Notes: generated by a model not told the origin, from the letters alone. DNA of 64,000 bases from Clostridiales bacterium (GCA_004554585.1 SFLH01000004.1:62001-126000); one strand, 5' to 3'; shown: positions 49,872 to 58,609, numbered from the stretch's first letter. Made by a program: numbers and translations.

Positions 49872-51215
49872 GTGCGGGAAATGGACCTGACCGAAGGGGT
49901 CATTTGGAAAAAACTCATGGTATACGCTGGGCCGGTGGTCCTCTCCTCCCTGCTCCAGTCGGCCTATTCCATCACCGACTTGATTCTGGCCGGCTGGTTC
50001 ATTGGCAAGGACGGTATCTCCGCCATCAACAACGCCAGCCAGGTCACGGGCATCCTCACCCAGATCATCATGGGCATCACCATCGGCGGAAACATCCTCA
50101 TGGGGCAGTATTTCGGCAGCCGCCAGCACGAGGAGCGGCAGCAGACCGACCGCACCCTTTTTTCCTTTTCTATGGCGGCGGGGCTGGTGATGCTGGCGGT
50201 GATCTTCCTGCTCAGTCGGCCCATCCTTCTTGCCCTCGGCGCGCCCGCCATAGACCAGGCCACGGCCTACCTGCAGGTGTGCGCCGTTGGTCTGCCCGCC
50301 ATCTTTGGCTACAACGCCCTGTCGGCCATGCTGCGCTCGGTGGGCAACTCCAAGCAGCCTTTTTACTGCGTGGCGGTGACCGCCGGGTGCAACATTGTCC
50401 TGGATTGCCTGTTTATGGGGGCCTTTCACTGGGGCGTGCATGGGGCGGCCCTGGCTACGGTGCTGGCCCAGTGGGCCAGCTTCCTGGTGTGCCTGGCCTA
50501 TGTCCGGCGGCACAAACGGCTTTTTGGCCTGTCCCGGCGGCAGTGGACCATCCAGCGGGAGAAGCTGGTGCAGATGCTCAAGCTGGGCATCCCCAGCGCC
50601 ATTCAGATGACGGTGGTGGGCCTGTCCTGGCTGGCCATGACCTTCCTCATCAACCGCTACGGGGTGGAGGCCTCGGCGGCCAGCGGCATCTGCGCCAAGA
50701 TCAAGGACATCGCCCTGCTCTTCACCCTCGCCCTCTACACCGCCGCCACCACCATGGTGGCCCAGTGCCTGGGGGCAAAGAAGTACGACCGCGCCAGCCG
50801 GGTGGTCCATGTGGCCATGCGCTTTTCCCTGGGGGTGACGGCAGCCATCATCCTGCTCATCCAGCTCTTTGCCCCTCAGATTTTGGCCATCTTCCATCCC
50901 GACCAGACGACCATGACCATCGCCCTGGAGAACCTGCACATCGAGATTCTGGGGCAGATCTTCTACGCCAGCTTTATGGTGTACAACGCCCTGCCCATGG
51001 GGGCGGGCCATACCCTCTTTGCCCTGGGCTCCAGCCTGCTCAACTGCATCGTGGTGCGGGTGGTGCTGGCGGTGGTCTTCAACCACTTCTTCGGCTTGAC
51101 GGGAATTTTCTGGGCCTGCGCCATTGCGCCGGCCTCCTCGGTGCCTCTGGGCTATATTTACGAGCATCGAGGCCGCTGGCGGCGGAGTTTGGCCCGCGGG
51201 GGAGAAGGAGATTAA
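49872..51215 (+). CDS. MATE-family multidrug exporter
   Basis: 447 residues with twelve helices in two pseudo-symmetric halves: DLTEGVIWKKLMVYAGPVVL...ITDLILAGWFIG and YGVEASAASGICAKIKDI. A cation-coupled exporter of drugs or metabolites. The GTG at 49872 is preceded by GGAGGG and 6 nt. It is convergent with the 46-residue peptide gene and lies 420 nt from the Rgg-type regulator, so export of a product of that locus is conceivable, though MATE proteins do not usually carry peptides. Confidence 0.92.
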   Translation: MREMDLTEGVIWKKLMVYAGPVVLSSLLQSAYSITDLILAGWFIGKDGISAINNASQVTGILTQIIMGITIGGNILMGQYFGSRQHEERQQTDRTLFSFSMAAGLVMLAVIFLLSRPILLALGAPAIDQATAYLQVCAVGLPAIFGYNALSAMLRSVGNSKQPFYCVAVTAGCNIVLDCLFMGAFHWGVHGAALATVLAQWASFLVCLAYVRRHKRLFGLSRRQWTIQREKLVQMLKLGIPSAIQMTVVGLSWLAMTFLINRYGVEASAASGICAKIKDIALLFTLALYTAATTMVAQCLGAKKYDRASRVVHVAMRFSLGVTAAIILLIQLFAPQILAIFHPDQTTMTIALENLHIEILGQIFYASFMVYNALPMGAGHTLFALGSSLLNCIVVRVVLAVVFNHFFGLTGIFWACAIAPASSVPLGYIYEHRGRWRRSLARGGEGD

Positions 51216-51230
51216 AACGCCATAATATCA

Positions 51231-51262
51231 GTGGGCGCAAGCGGCTTTCCGCTTGCGCCCAC
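51231..51262. terminator. Strong hairpin between MATE and peptide genes
   Basis: A perfect 14-bp stem GTGGGCGCAAGCGG / CCGCTTGCGCCCAC with loop CTTT. There is no U tract on either side, so it may act as a barrier or RNA-stabilising element rather than a classical terminator. Confidence 0.55.
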
Positions 51263-51351
51263 TTCGTTGGCGGCAAAGAGACTGGAAAAAGTTGACCGTA
51301 CAAACGCAAAACCATCGCTACATCAACGGGAGAATGGGATGCTTACTTGCC

Positions 51352-51492
51352 TCAAAAGATGTTTTTTAGGGAGCTGTCCCAACACGCAATTTTTTTGATT
51401 TTTTCCAAACTCTTTCCAAGATGCGCTTCGCCGGCTTTCTTCCCGACCGTTACCTGCATGATTTTCGTTCCGGGTATGGTGCTTTTCTTCAT
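51352..51492 (-). CDS. Short basic peptide (46 aa) divergent from Rgg-type regulator
   Basis: Ten lysines, three acidic residues, and a single Cys37-Trp38 pair in the tail IACWDSSLKNIF. The N-terminus MKKSTIPGTKIMQVTVGKK is not a secretion signal and has no hydrophobic stretch, so it is unlike the short hydrophobic peptides (SHP) of streptococcal Rgg systems; a leader-core layout of a modified peptide is possible. AGAAAGGAGG lies 8 nt before the ATG, an excellent ribosome site. It is the only frame with translation signals in 51263-51634. No modification enzyme is adjacent. Could be a signal, a bacteriocin-like peptide or a small regulator. Confidence 0.62.
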   Translation of the reverse strand: MKKSTIPGTKIMQVTVGKKAGEAHLGKSLEKIKKIACWDSSLKNIF

Positions 51493-51502
51493 TTGAGCTG
51501 CC

Positions 51503-51531
51503 TCCTTTCTGTGTTTATGATAAAGGCTGCG
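51503..51531 (-). promoter_or_regulatory. Possible promoter of the peptide gene
   Basis: On the minus strand TTGGCG, 17 nt, TATCAT, ending close to the ribosome site; the short leader and imperfect boxes suit an activated promoter. Boundaries are approximate. Confidence 0.4.
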
Positions 51532-51549
51532 GCGATTCCCGCCAAAAAA

Positions 51550-51565
51550 GTCCGAGAATTCGGAC
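51550..51565. promoter_or_regulatory. Inverted repeat between peptide and Rgg-type genes
   Basis: GTCCGA GAAT TCGGAC, a perfect 6-bp inverted repeat just upstream of the possible peptide promoter: a candidate regulator-binding site. A second repeat, GGATAT-GTGAT-ATATCC, follows near 51583-51599, nearer the regulator gene. Confidence 0.5.
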
Positions 51566-51634
51566 CATCTTTTCTGTGCAGGGGGATATGTGATATATCC
51601 ACAATAGGGAAACAATCCATGAAGGGGTGATACA

Positions 51635-52510
51635 ATGGAACAATATGGTACGACCATCCGTCAGATTAGATTGCGCAAAGGCTTCTCCCACAAGGAAATC
51701 TACAGCGGGATTTTGAGCAAATCTTTTGCCATCGAGTTTGAAAAGGGACGATATGATATCAAGTTTGACCGCATGCTGAGTATTTTGGACAGGCTGATGA
51801 TTTCTGTGGAGGAACTTCTTTTGATACACAACCAGTACGGAAGGGCCCCTGGCCGGGAATCTTTGTTGCACGTTGATCTTGAGCGAGTGAAAAATGACCC
51901 ATCCTATGCTGACACCATGGAACGGCAGCTTCGCGAAGAAAGCAGGACAGACAAAACGTCCTTCAGCAGATTGCAGCATGCGGAAATCGTTGCGTTAATG
52001 TGTGCCTATGGAAGTCCGGACGCACAGCGTTCGCCAGAATACCAGGCCGCCAAGAACTACATTCAGCGATATCTTTTTGACGTAGAAACTTGGACGTTGT
52101 CTGAATTTCGGATTTATTCTGACATGAGCTTTCTATTTGAAAGCGGGGATGTCAAGACCTCCCTTTTCCTGACCGCTTGGGAGACATTAGAGAAGTATCA
52201 GGCGCATCCAGATCATCCGATATACTTGTCGCATTTGTTGGTGAACCATCTCTATTCCTTCATCTGCAGCAAGCAGTATGCCATTGCGAGAAAAGCAGTG
52301 GAACGACTAAAGGAATTAACGGCAGATCCCAACATGCTGTCATGGAAGGTTCCAACGATCTATTATGACGGTTTGCTGGACTATGCGTCGGGGAAGACCC
52401 AGGCGGGCATGGCCAAAATCGAAAGGGCCAAAGGGATTTATTGCCTGTGCGGCAATGCGTTTATGGCAGAAGAAATGGAGAACGGCCTGCAGGCCATGCG
52501 AGGCCTTTGA
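51635..52510 (+). CDS. Rgg/GadR/MutR-type transcriptional regulator
   Basis: 291 residues. Residues 1-65 are the characteristic Rgg helix-turn-helix: TTIRQIRLRKGFSHKEIYSG, LSKSFAIEFEKGRYDIKFDR, and MLSILDRLMISVEELLLIH. The rest is all-helical, consistent with the TPR-like peptide-binding domain of RRNPP quorum-sensing receptors. AAGGGGTG precedes the ATG at 51635. Regulators of this family act on neighbouring peptide or bacteriocin genes (SHP/Rgg, MutR), which is why the divergent short peptide matters. The gene is AT-rich relative to the window, suggesting horizontal acquisition. Confidence 0.85.
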   Translation: MEQYGTTIRQIRLRKGFSHKEIYSGILSKSFAIEFEKGRYDIKFDRMLSILDRLMISVEELLLIHNQYGRAPGRESLLHVDLERVKNDPSYADTMERQLREESRTDKTSFSRLQHAEIVALMCAYGSPDAQRSPEYQAAKNYIQRYLFDVETWTLSEFRIYSDMSFLFESGDVKTSLFLTAWETLEKYQAHPDHPIYLSHLLVNHLYSFICSKQYAIARKAVERLKELTADPNMLSWKVPTIYYDGLLDYASGKTQAGMAKIERAKGIYCLCGNAFMAEEMENGLQAMRGL

Positions 52511-52541
52511 ATGCAGAAAAAAGGAAAAGAATGCCAAAAAA

Positions 52542-52575
52542 CAGGATGGCATGACTTTTTTGTCATGCCATCCTG
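52542..52575 (-). terminator. Terminator of the dlt operon
   Basis: A perfect 14-bp stem (52542-52555/52562-52575) with a 6-nt loop; the minus strand continues with six T. It also stands after the Rgg-type gene. Confidence 0.88.
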
Positions 52576-52626
52576 CGGCAATGAAATGGCTGCGTTGGGG
52601 AAACGCGCCCCTTGGCGCATATCCAG

Positions 52627-54480
52627 TCATCCGCGGGCGGGAGAGACCCATTCCAGCATCTGCTCCACCGAGACGGATTCGTTCATGTTGTACCGGTGCA
52701 GGCCCAGCAGGGACTGGGGCTGCCCTTTGATGAGGGTGTTGCTCCCCACCTGGGTGGTGAAGGTGATGTCAAAGCCGTTTTCCAGCAGGGTTACCTGGGA
52801 CAGGGTGTCGAACTGACCGCTGGGGTAGGCCATCACGTGGACGCTCGCCTCCCCCATGCCCTCCTGAATGACTTGGCGGATCTTCTGACAGTCGGCGGAC
52901 AGGAGGGACCGGTAATCCTCCTCGGATTCCCCCTCCAGGGCCAGGATGTTCTCCCGGGGTTGGTCACTGTCCTCATAGGGTGCCCACTGGTGCATGTCGT
53001 AGGTGTGGCTCTGGATGGAGATCACGCCCGAGGCCACCATCTCCGCCCCTTGCTCATAAGAGAAATGGGGGGTGATGGGGTAGTCGGTGTCCTTGTAGTG
53101 CTCCGTGTTGCCAATGGTGGAGCCGATGACAAAGATGGTGGCCTTCATGCCGTACTTTTCCAGAATGGGCCAGGCGTATTCATAGTTGCTCAGGTACCCG
53201 TCGTCGAAGGTGATCACCACGGGCTTGTCCGGCAGAGCCTTCCCCTCGTAGACGTAGGCGGCCAGATCGTCGGGGAAGACGGCAGTATACCCTTCCTCCG
53301 CCAGCGCGGCCATCTGGGCCTCGAATAGCTCGGAAGAGATATTGACGTCATCGTTTCCCTCTTCGTCGATGTGGTGGTACATGAGCACCGGCACGTTGGC
53401 GGTGTAGCTTTCTTCCGCCAAGGGGGCGGCTTGTGCCATGTCTTCCAGGTGCGCCTGGACATTGTCCTGGGTGACATAGACCCCGAAATCTTCCGGGATG
53501 TAGATGGAATCGTCTCCAAACACCCGGGCCAGGGCCATCTCGCCCACGCAGTTGCGGAAGTGGGTTTCATCGTAGAAATAGCGGGGCTCAAAGCTCACAG
53601 AGCTGTAGGAGAAGTCCCAGTAGGGGGTCACCTCCGCCAAGCGGGTGTAGAAGTCGGCCACCTGGTCCCAGTCGTAGTAATCCAGGTAGTCGGCGTACAC
53701 CGGGGCGCACAGGACCAGGAAGTTCACGCCCTTCTCCTCGCACAAGTCGCGGATGTGGGCCAGCGCATCCAGGGTGCCAGAGATCGCCTCCTCATTGGTG
53801 GAGTTGGTGGCCTCAGGATAGTTGGCAAAGACAGGATAGCTTTCCAGATAGGCATCCATGTCCCCGATGGCTTCCGCGTCCCGAGCGGATTTGTCATAGG
53901 CGCCGGTCTCGGCGTCAAAGACATCAAAGCTTTGGGGGAGATAGGTGTCCTCATACCATGCGGTGAGTTTGTCCAAGCTGTGCCGGGGGTCCATGAAGAG
54001 GTACTTGGCCAGGAAGGCGGCAGAACTCTCCCCTGTAGTCTGGGCAGGCATGGTGTAGGAGCGCAGGGGGTCGGGCAAGGTGTTGTAGTCCTTGGCGTTG
54101 TCCAGATAGACGTTGACCACCAGGTTTTTCACCTCGTAGTGCTCCAGCAGGTACACGGCCTGCTCTTCCACATCCAGCATGTCCGCACCGTACATGATCA
54201 TGTTGTAAAAACTGGCGTCCAGGTATTCGTTTAAGGATTCCACGGGAAAGGAACTGGTGGAGGAACAGCCCAAGAGATAGGAATCGTATTCCTGGTGGTG
54301 TTCCTCCAGGTAGGTCATCTTGGCGGTGCGGGGGTTGAGGGTCATCTCATAGGAGGCCCACTCCAACGTCTTGTGGGAAAAGACGCCATAGGGGTCCACC
54401 AGCCAGTTGAAACCCAGCACGGCCGCGCCCAGAAACAGCACGGTGGCGCAAAAGAGGACCAGCCATTTTTTGGAACTCAT
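52627..54480 (-). CDS. DltD-like SGNH module fused to polysaccharide deacetylase
   Basis: 617 residues. Residues ~7-25 form a membrane anchor. Residues ~50-330 look like the SGNH hydrolase-like fold of DltD/AlgX proteins: LLGCSSTSSF (block I serine) and FYDETHFRN (block V Asp-His). Residues ~355-605 are a CE4/NodB polysaccharide deacetylase: NVPVLMYHHI, VVITFDDGYLSNYEYAWPIL (catalytic and metal aspartates), ISIQSHTYDMH (metal His), and MAYPSGQFD. It ends the operon where dltD would be expected, so it probably transfers acyl groups to, or removes acetyl groups from, a wall polymer outside the membrane. Confidence 0.85.
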   Translation of the reverse strand: MSSKKWLVLFCATVLFLGAAVLGFNWLVDPYGVFSHKTLEWASYEMTLNPRTAKMTYLEEHHQEYDSYLLGCSSTSSFPVESLNEYLDASFYNMIMYGADMLDVEEQAVYLLEHYEVKNLVVNVYLDNAKDYNTLPDPLRSYTMPAQTTGESSAAFLAKYLFMDPRHSLDKLTAWYEDTYLPQSFDVFDAETGAYDKSARDAEAIGDMDAYLESYPVFANYPEATNSTNEEAISGTLDALAHIRDLCEEKGVNFLVLCAPVYADYLDYYDWDQVADFYTRLAEVTPYWDFSYSSVSFEPRYFYDETHFRNCVGEMALARVFGDDSIYIPEDFGVYVTQDNVQAHLEDMAQAAPLAEESYTANVPVLMYHHIDEEGNDDVNISSELFEAQMAALAEEGYTAVFPDDLAAYVYEGKALPDKPVVITFDDGYLSNYEYAWPILEKYGMKATIFVIGSTIGNTEHYKDTDYPITPHFSYEQGAEMVASGVISIQSHTYDMHQWAPYEDSDQPRENILALEGESEEDYRSLLSADCQKIRQVIQEGMGEASVHVMAYPSGQFDTLSQVTLLENGFDITFTTQVGSNTLIKGQPQSLLGLHRYNMNESVSVEQMLEWVSPARG

Positions 54481-54495
54481 GCAGACCTCCTGTTC

Positions 54496-56070
54496 TTAGA
54501 ATTGCTTGTAGATAAAGTCCGAGGAGATGTAGTCGGCCCGCAGCACCCCGAAGCAGAAGAGAACCACTAGGGGGAGCAGAATGGCCAGCCACTGGACCAA
54601 GGGAGAGCGGCGCTCCAGCATGGGCCGGATGTGGCCCCGCTTCTCCTGGTACCACTCCACTGCCAGCATGGTAACCACCCCGCAAAACAGGATGGCAAAG
54701 TCACTGCCCGCCAGCCCCAGGGTCAGCAAGGTGCCGTTGTACAAGTCGGGCAGGTTGGGGTGGAGGAAGGTCTCCTTGACCATCCACACTGCCGTGAGGA
54801 AACGGGGCGCCCGGGTGATGTAGCGGCCGAAAAAGACCAGAATGTTGGTGCGCACCAGCTGGAAGAGGTGCCAGCCCTTGGACTGGTCGTTGATGTGCAA
54901 GGCCTCTTTCCACCGCAGGAACTGGGGGGCCAGGAGCAGGGAGACGGTGATGATGGTACCGTTCCAGAAGCCGAAGGCCACATAGCGCCAGTTGGCCCCG
55001 TGCCAGATGCCGATGATGAAGTAGATGATGAAGGTGGCCAGGGAGGTGGGGATGATCTTGCCCAGCTTGCCCTTGATGTGCCGGCGGGTGAACTTGCCCA
55101 GCTTGCCGAAGGGTTTGGACAGGGACAGGGGATAGAAGACGTAGTCCCGCATCCAGGCTCCCAGAGTGATGTGCCAGCGCCGCCAGAAGTCGGCCAGGGA
55201 GGTGGAAAACAGGGGCCGGCGGAAGTTTTCCGCCAGGTCGATGCCAAACATCCGGGCCACGCCCCGGGTGATGTCGATGCCGCCGGAGAAGTCCCCATAG
55301 AGCTGGATGCAGTAAAAGAGCACCCCCACGGCGATGATGCTGCCGCTGTGGGACCAGGGGTCGTCCAGGACGGTGTTCACCAGAACGGCAGCCCGGTCAG
55401 CGATGACCATTTTCTTAAAATAGCCCCACATGGCCAGCTGAATGCCGTACTTCAGGTCGGTGTAGTCCACCTTCCGCCCCGCCAACAGCTGGGGGGCCAG
55501 CTGATCGAAGCGGCTGATGGGCCCCTGGACCATCTGGGGGAAGAAGGAGACAAAGAGGAGCAGCTTGGCGAAATTTTTCTCCGGCTGGTATTTGTCCCGA
55601 TACACATCGATGACGTAGCCTACCGACTGGAACATGAAAAAGGAGATACCCAGGGGCAAAACCAGTTCCGACAGGGGGATCTGGCTGCCGGGAGAGAGGG
55701 CATCCGCCAGAGGCTGCAGCAGGTCGGCGGTGAAGTTCCAGTACTTGAGCACATACAACAAAACAAAATTCGCCAGGCAGGCAACCAGTACCACAGCCCG
55801 GCGATAAGGTTTGTATTTGGCGGTGATCGCCTTTTTCTCCTCTTTGGGGGCCGCCCGGCGCAGCTCGTTGTAGTGGCCTAGCACCCGCCCGGCGGCGTAG
55901 ACCGTGGCGGCCGTGTAAAAGACGTACACAACGGTCCGGCCGCCCCCCACGCAGTAGAAGACCATGCTGGCGGCCAGCAGGGCCATCCACTGCACACGCT
56001 GGGGCAGCAAGTAGTAAACCACAACCGACAGGCCCACCAGGAGCAGAAAGGGAAGGGTGGTAAAGGACAT
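54496..56070 (-). CDS. dltB: MBOAT O-acyltransferase DltB
   Basis: 524 residues, about eleven helices. MBOAT family: PLGISFFMFQSVGYVIDVYR, RFDQLAPQLL, YGDFSGGIDITRGVARMFG, LADFWRRWHITLGAWMRDYVFYPL (split: LADFWRRWHITLG, WMRDYVFYPL), and the catalytic His in IIGIWHGANWRY. It moves the acyl group from the carrier protein across the membrane. The start at 56070 lies 2 nt after the carrier gene stop. Confidence 0.93.
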   Translation of the reverse strand: MSFTTLPFLLLVGLSVVVYYLLPQRVQWMALLAASMVFYCVGGGRTVVYVFYTAATVYAAGRVLGHYNELRRAAPKEEKKAITAKYKPYRRAVVLVACLANFVLLYVLKYWNFTADLLQPLADALSPGSQIPLSELVLPLGISFFMFQSVGYVIDVYRDKYQPEKNFAKLLLFVSFFPQMVQGPISRFDQLAPQLLAGRKVDYTDLKYGIQLAMWGYFKKMVIADRAAVLVNTVLDDPWSHSGSIIAVGVLFYCIQLYGDFSGGIDITRGVARMFGIDLAENFRRPLFSTSLADFWRRWHITLGAWMRDYVFYPLSLSKPFGKLGKFTRRHIKGKLGKIIPTSLATFIIYFIIGIWHGANWRYVAFGFWNGTIITVSLLLAPQFLRWKEALHINDQSKGWHLFQLVRTNILVFFGRYITRAPRFLTAVWMVKETFLHPNLPDLYNGTLLTLGLAGSDFAILFCGVVTMLAVEWYQEKRGHIRPMLERRSPLVQWLAILLPLVVLFCFGVLRADYISSDFIYKQF

Positions 56071-56072
56071 GC

Positions 56073-56300
56073 TCAGTCTTTCCGCGCCTGGATGAGGGCC
56101 AGCATAGCGTCCACGGTGTTGAAGTTCTCCGGCACCAGGTCGTCCACGGTGATCTCCACATCAAAGGTGTCTTTGATCTCGGAGACGATGGTCACGATGT
56201 CCAGGGACTCCAGAATCTCGTCGTCCACCAGGGCGGTCTCGGTCTCAAAGTCCACGCCGGGGACGGCTTCGGTCAAAATGGCTAACAGTTGTTCCTTCAT
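56073..56300 (-). CDS. dltC: D-alanyl carrier protein-like acyl carrier (DltC type)
   Basis: 75 residues. Phosphopantetheine attachment serine S32 in DDEILESLDIVTIV; the rest is the four-helix carrier fold. It would be charged by the DltA-like ligase and handed to DltB. Position between dltA and dltB supports the name over fatty-acid ACP. The start at 56300 is 4 nt after the acetyltransferase stop. Confidence 0.9.
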   Translation of the reverse strand: MKEQLLAILTEAVPGVDFETETALVDDEILESLDIVTIVSEIKDTFDVEITVDDLVPENFNTVDAMLALIQARKD

Positions 56301-56304
56301 GGGA

Positions 56305-57099
56305 TCAGATACCTTCTTTCTCAGTGTAACACAGGACAGCGGAGCGCCGTCCGTCGGGGGTGAAGCCGAAACGGCCGTAAGCGGTTTGGGCGGCCAGGTC
56401 GTCCCGGCGGGTCCAGACGATGCTTTTGGCACCGGCGATGGCCTGGAGATAGCCCGCCAGCAGGGGACGGGTGCGCCCGGTGCCCCGGCGGTCAGCCCGG
56501 ACGGCCAGGTGGCGGATCTCACCGGTCTTCCCCTCCAAGGAGAAGTGGAGCAGGCCAGTGATGAGCCCCTTCTCTTCCAGCACCAGCACATGGCCCTGGG
56601 CCAGGTCCTGGGCCAGCTCTTCCTCGGTGGGCAGGCAGCCGGTGAGGGGAGAGAAGTTCTCCCGCAGGAAGGTGAGCACCCAGGGGGCGGCTTCCGGGCC
56701 GGGGGTGAGCAGAGGCAGGGCAGGTTCGCTGGCCTGGCCCGCCGGGCGGGAGAGCCGTATGCGCTCAAAAACTGGGGTGAAGCCCTGCCGCTGGAGGTAG
56801 GACACCGCCTCCTGCAGGCCGGTGTCCCGGGGGCGGAAGGCCACCTCCGTGACGGTGGGGGTGGGCAGCGCCGTGTCCAGGGGACAGGACAGGTCGTTGA
56901 GGAAAAAGTTCAGCCGGGTGTGATCCCCCCGGTCCCGCAGTAGCAGCAGGCCGGCGGGGGTGTCCCGAAGGTCTAAGGTCCCGGCGGCAATGGCCGGGGC
57001 GTATTCCGCCTGGCTGGCCATGGTGTTGGCCATCACCCCGCTTCGCATGTGGGGGGTGACCAAGCGGGAGAGGTCCTCATAGTCCGTCAGGGGTACCAT
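56305..57099 (-). CDS. GNAT-family acetyltransferase inserted in the dlt operon
   Basis: 264 residues. The C-terminal ~120 residues are a GNAT domain (LLHFSLEGKTGEIRHLAVRA, then DRRGTGRTRPLLAGYLQAI with the acetyl-CoA loop, and AQTAYGRFGFTPDGRR). The N-terminal half is degenerate and may be a second GNAT-like lobe. It overlaps the dltA-type gene by 23 nt, so the two are coupled. Standard dlt operons lack it; it may acetylate a wall precursor or the carrier pathway. Confidence 0.82.
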   Translation of the reverse strand: MVPLTDYEDLSRLVTPHMRSGVMANTMASQAEYAPAIAAGTLDLRDTPAGLLLLRDRGDHTRLNFFLNDLSCPLDTALPTPTVTEVAFRPRDTGLQEAVSYLQRQGFTPVFERIRLSRPAGQASEPALPLLTPGPEAAPWVLTFLRENFSPLTGCLPTEEELAQDLAQGHVLVLEEKGLITGLLHFSLEGKTGEIRHLAVRADRRGTGRTRPLLAGYLQAIAGAKSIVWTRRDDLAAQTAYGRFGFTPDGRRSAVLCYTEKEGI

Positions 57100-58609
57100 G
57101 GATGAATGCCTCCTTCAGCTTGGGTCGGTCGATCTTACCATTGGGGTTGTGGGGCATGGCCTCCAGCTGGTGGTAGAAGTTGGGGACCATGTAACGGGGC
57201 AGCAGAGCCCGGGCAGTTTTGGCCAGGGTCTTGGGATCCTCTGCGCCGGTGTAGACGCAGTGGATGCGGTCCTTTTCCCCGTCAAAGAGACAGGCGATCT
57301 CTTCCAAGGCGGGCACGCTGCTGAGCACGGTCTCGATTTCCCCCAGCTCAATGCGATAGCCCATGTGCTTGATCTGCCCATCCTGCCGGGTCAGGAAGGT
57401 AAATACCCCTTCCTCGTCCATGACCGCCAGATCCCCGGTGCGGTAGATCCGGTCGGGGTAGTAGGGGTTGCGGGGGTCCTGGATGAAGGCGGCCTGGGTT
57501 TTGTCCCACTGGCCGAAATAGCCCTGGGCCAGGCCGGAGCCCCGCACGCAGAGCTCGCCCGCCTGTCCCGGGGGGACAGGGCGCATCTCCTGGTCCAGGA
57601 GAAAGACCTCCATGTTGGCGCAGGCCCGCCCGATGGGGATGGGCTCGTCGTCGGCGAATTCCCGCTGGATGGGGTACCAGGTGCAGTCCACGCCGATCTC
57701 GGTGGGGCCGTACATGTTGATGTAGCGCACCTGGGGCAGGGCGGCCCGCCAGCGGTTGAGCTGCTTGGCCCGCAGGGACTCCCCACCGGTGGCTACCAGG
57801 CGGAGGGTGGCCGGGGCGCGCTTTTCCAGCACGCCGGAGTTGGCCAGCAGGTGAAAGGCGGAGGCAGCCCAGTTCAGGACGGTGACTCCCCAGGTGTCCA
57901 TCTGCTCCACCAGCACCAGGGGGAACGAGAAGCTCTTCTTGGGCAGGACCACCAGGGTGGCGCCGCAGCGCAGGGCAGGATAGAGGTCCTTCACAGAGGC
58001 GTCAAAGTAAAAGGGGGCTTGGTTGCCGAAAACGTCTTCCTCCGTGATCTCCTCGGCCTGGGCGATCCACTCACAGAAGTCCAGAATGCTGTGGTGGCTG
58101 GCCACGATCCCCTTGGGAACGCCGGTAGAGCCGGAAGTGAAGAGAATGTAGGCGGGGTCTGTGTCCAGCACCCCGGCCCGCCGCTGGGCGAGAACTTCCT
58201 CCTGGAGGGGGTGGGAAAAGCCCGCGGTATCCTTTAGCAGAGGACAGAAATCACTCAGGGCCTGGGCGGTTTCCTCTTCTCCGGCGGAGTAGACCAGGGC
58301 CACGGGCTGGAGAGTTTCCAGAATGGACCGCATCCGGGCCAGGGGCATTTGCTTGTCCAGGGGCACGTAGTAGTGCCCGGCGTACAGCACCCCTTGGAAG
58401 GCCACCAGGTTGGCGGGCGTCCGGTCCACGAACACCGCCACGGGACCGTTGCGGCGGGGACTGAGCTGAGCCAAGGCGCAGCCCAGGCGCTGGGCTGCGT
58501 CCCGCACCTGCTGGAAGGTGAACTGGCAGTCCTCTCCCACAAAAGCCGGCTTGTCCGGCAGCCGGGCGGCGGTGCGTTCCAGATAGTCCAAAAGGTTTGT
58601 CAGCGGCAT
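57077..58609 (-). CDS. dltA: D-alanine-carrier protein ligase (DltA type)
   Basis: 510 residues. Adenylate-forming enzyme activating an amino acid, probably D-alanine, and loading the carrier. Core motifs: ILFTSGSTGVPKGI (A3), FYFDASVKDLYPAL, NMYGPTEIGVDCTW (A5), YRTGDLAVMDEEG (A7), YRIELGEIE (A8), and catalytic K492 in NPNGKIDRPKL, the same position as in characterised DltA. GGGAGGGG is 6 nt before the ATG at 58609. First gene of dltA-GNAT-dltC-dltB-deacetylase. Confidence 0.92.
   Translation of the reverse strand: MPLTNLLDYLERTAARLPDKPAFVGEDCQFTFQQVRDAAQRLGCALAQLSPRRNGPVAVFVDRTPANLVAFQGVLYAGHYYVPLDKQMPLARMRSILETLQPVALVYSAGEEETAQALSDFCPLLKDTAGFSHPLQEEVLAQRRAGVLDTDPAYILFTSGSTGVPKGIVASHHSILDFCEWIAQAEEITEEDVFGNQAPFYFDASVKDLYPALRCGATLVVLPKKSFSFPLVLVEQMDTWGVTVLNWAASAFHLLANSGVLEKRAPATLRLVATGGESLRAKQLNRWRAALPQVRYINMYGPTEIGVDCTWYPIQREFADDEPIPIGRACANMEVFLLDQEMRPVPPGQAGELCVRGSGLAQGYFGQWDKTQAAFIQDPRNPYYPDRIYRTGDLAVMDEEGVFTFLTRQDGQIKHMGYRIELGEIETVLSSVPALEEIACLFDGEKDRIHCVYTGAEDPKTLAKTARALLPRYMVPNFYHQLEAMPHNPNGKIDRPKLKEAFIHGTPDGL

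Noticed and set aside
51421..51630. 69-codon plus-strand frame before the Rgg-type gene
   Set aside because: No ribosome site, and it lies antisense to the peptide gene and across the repeats and promoter region.
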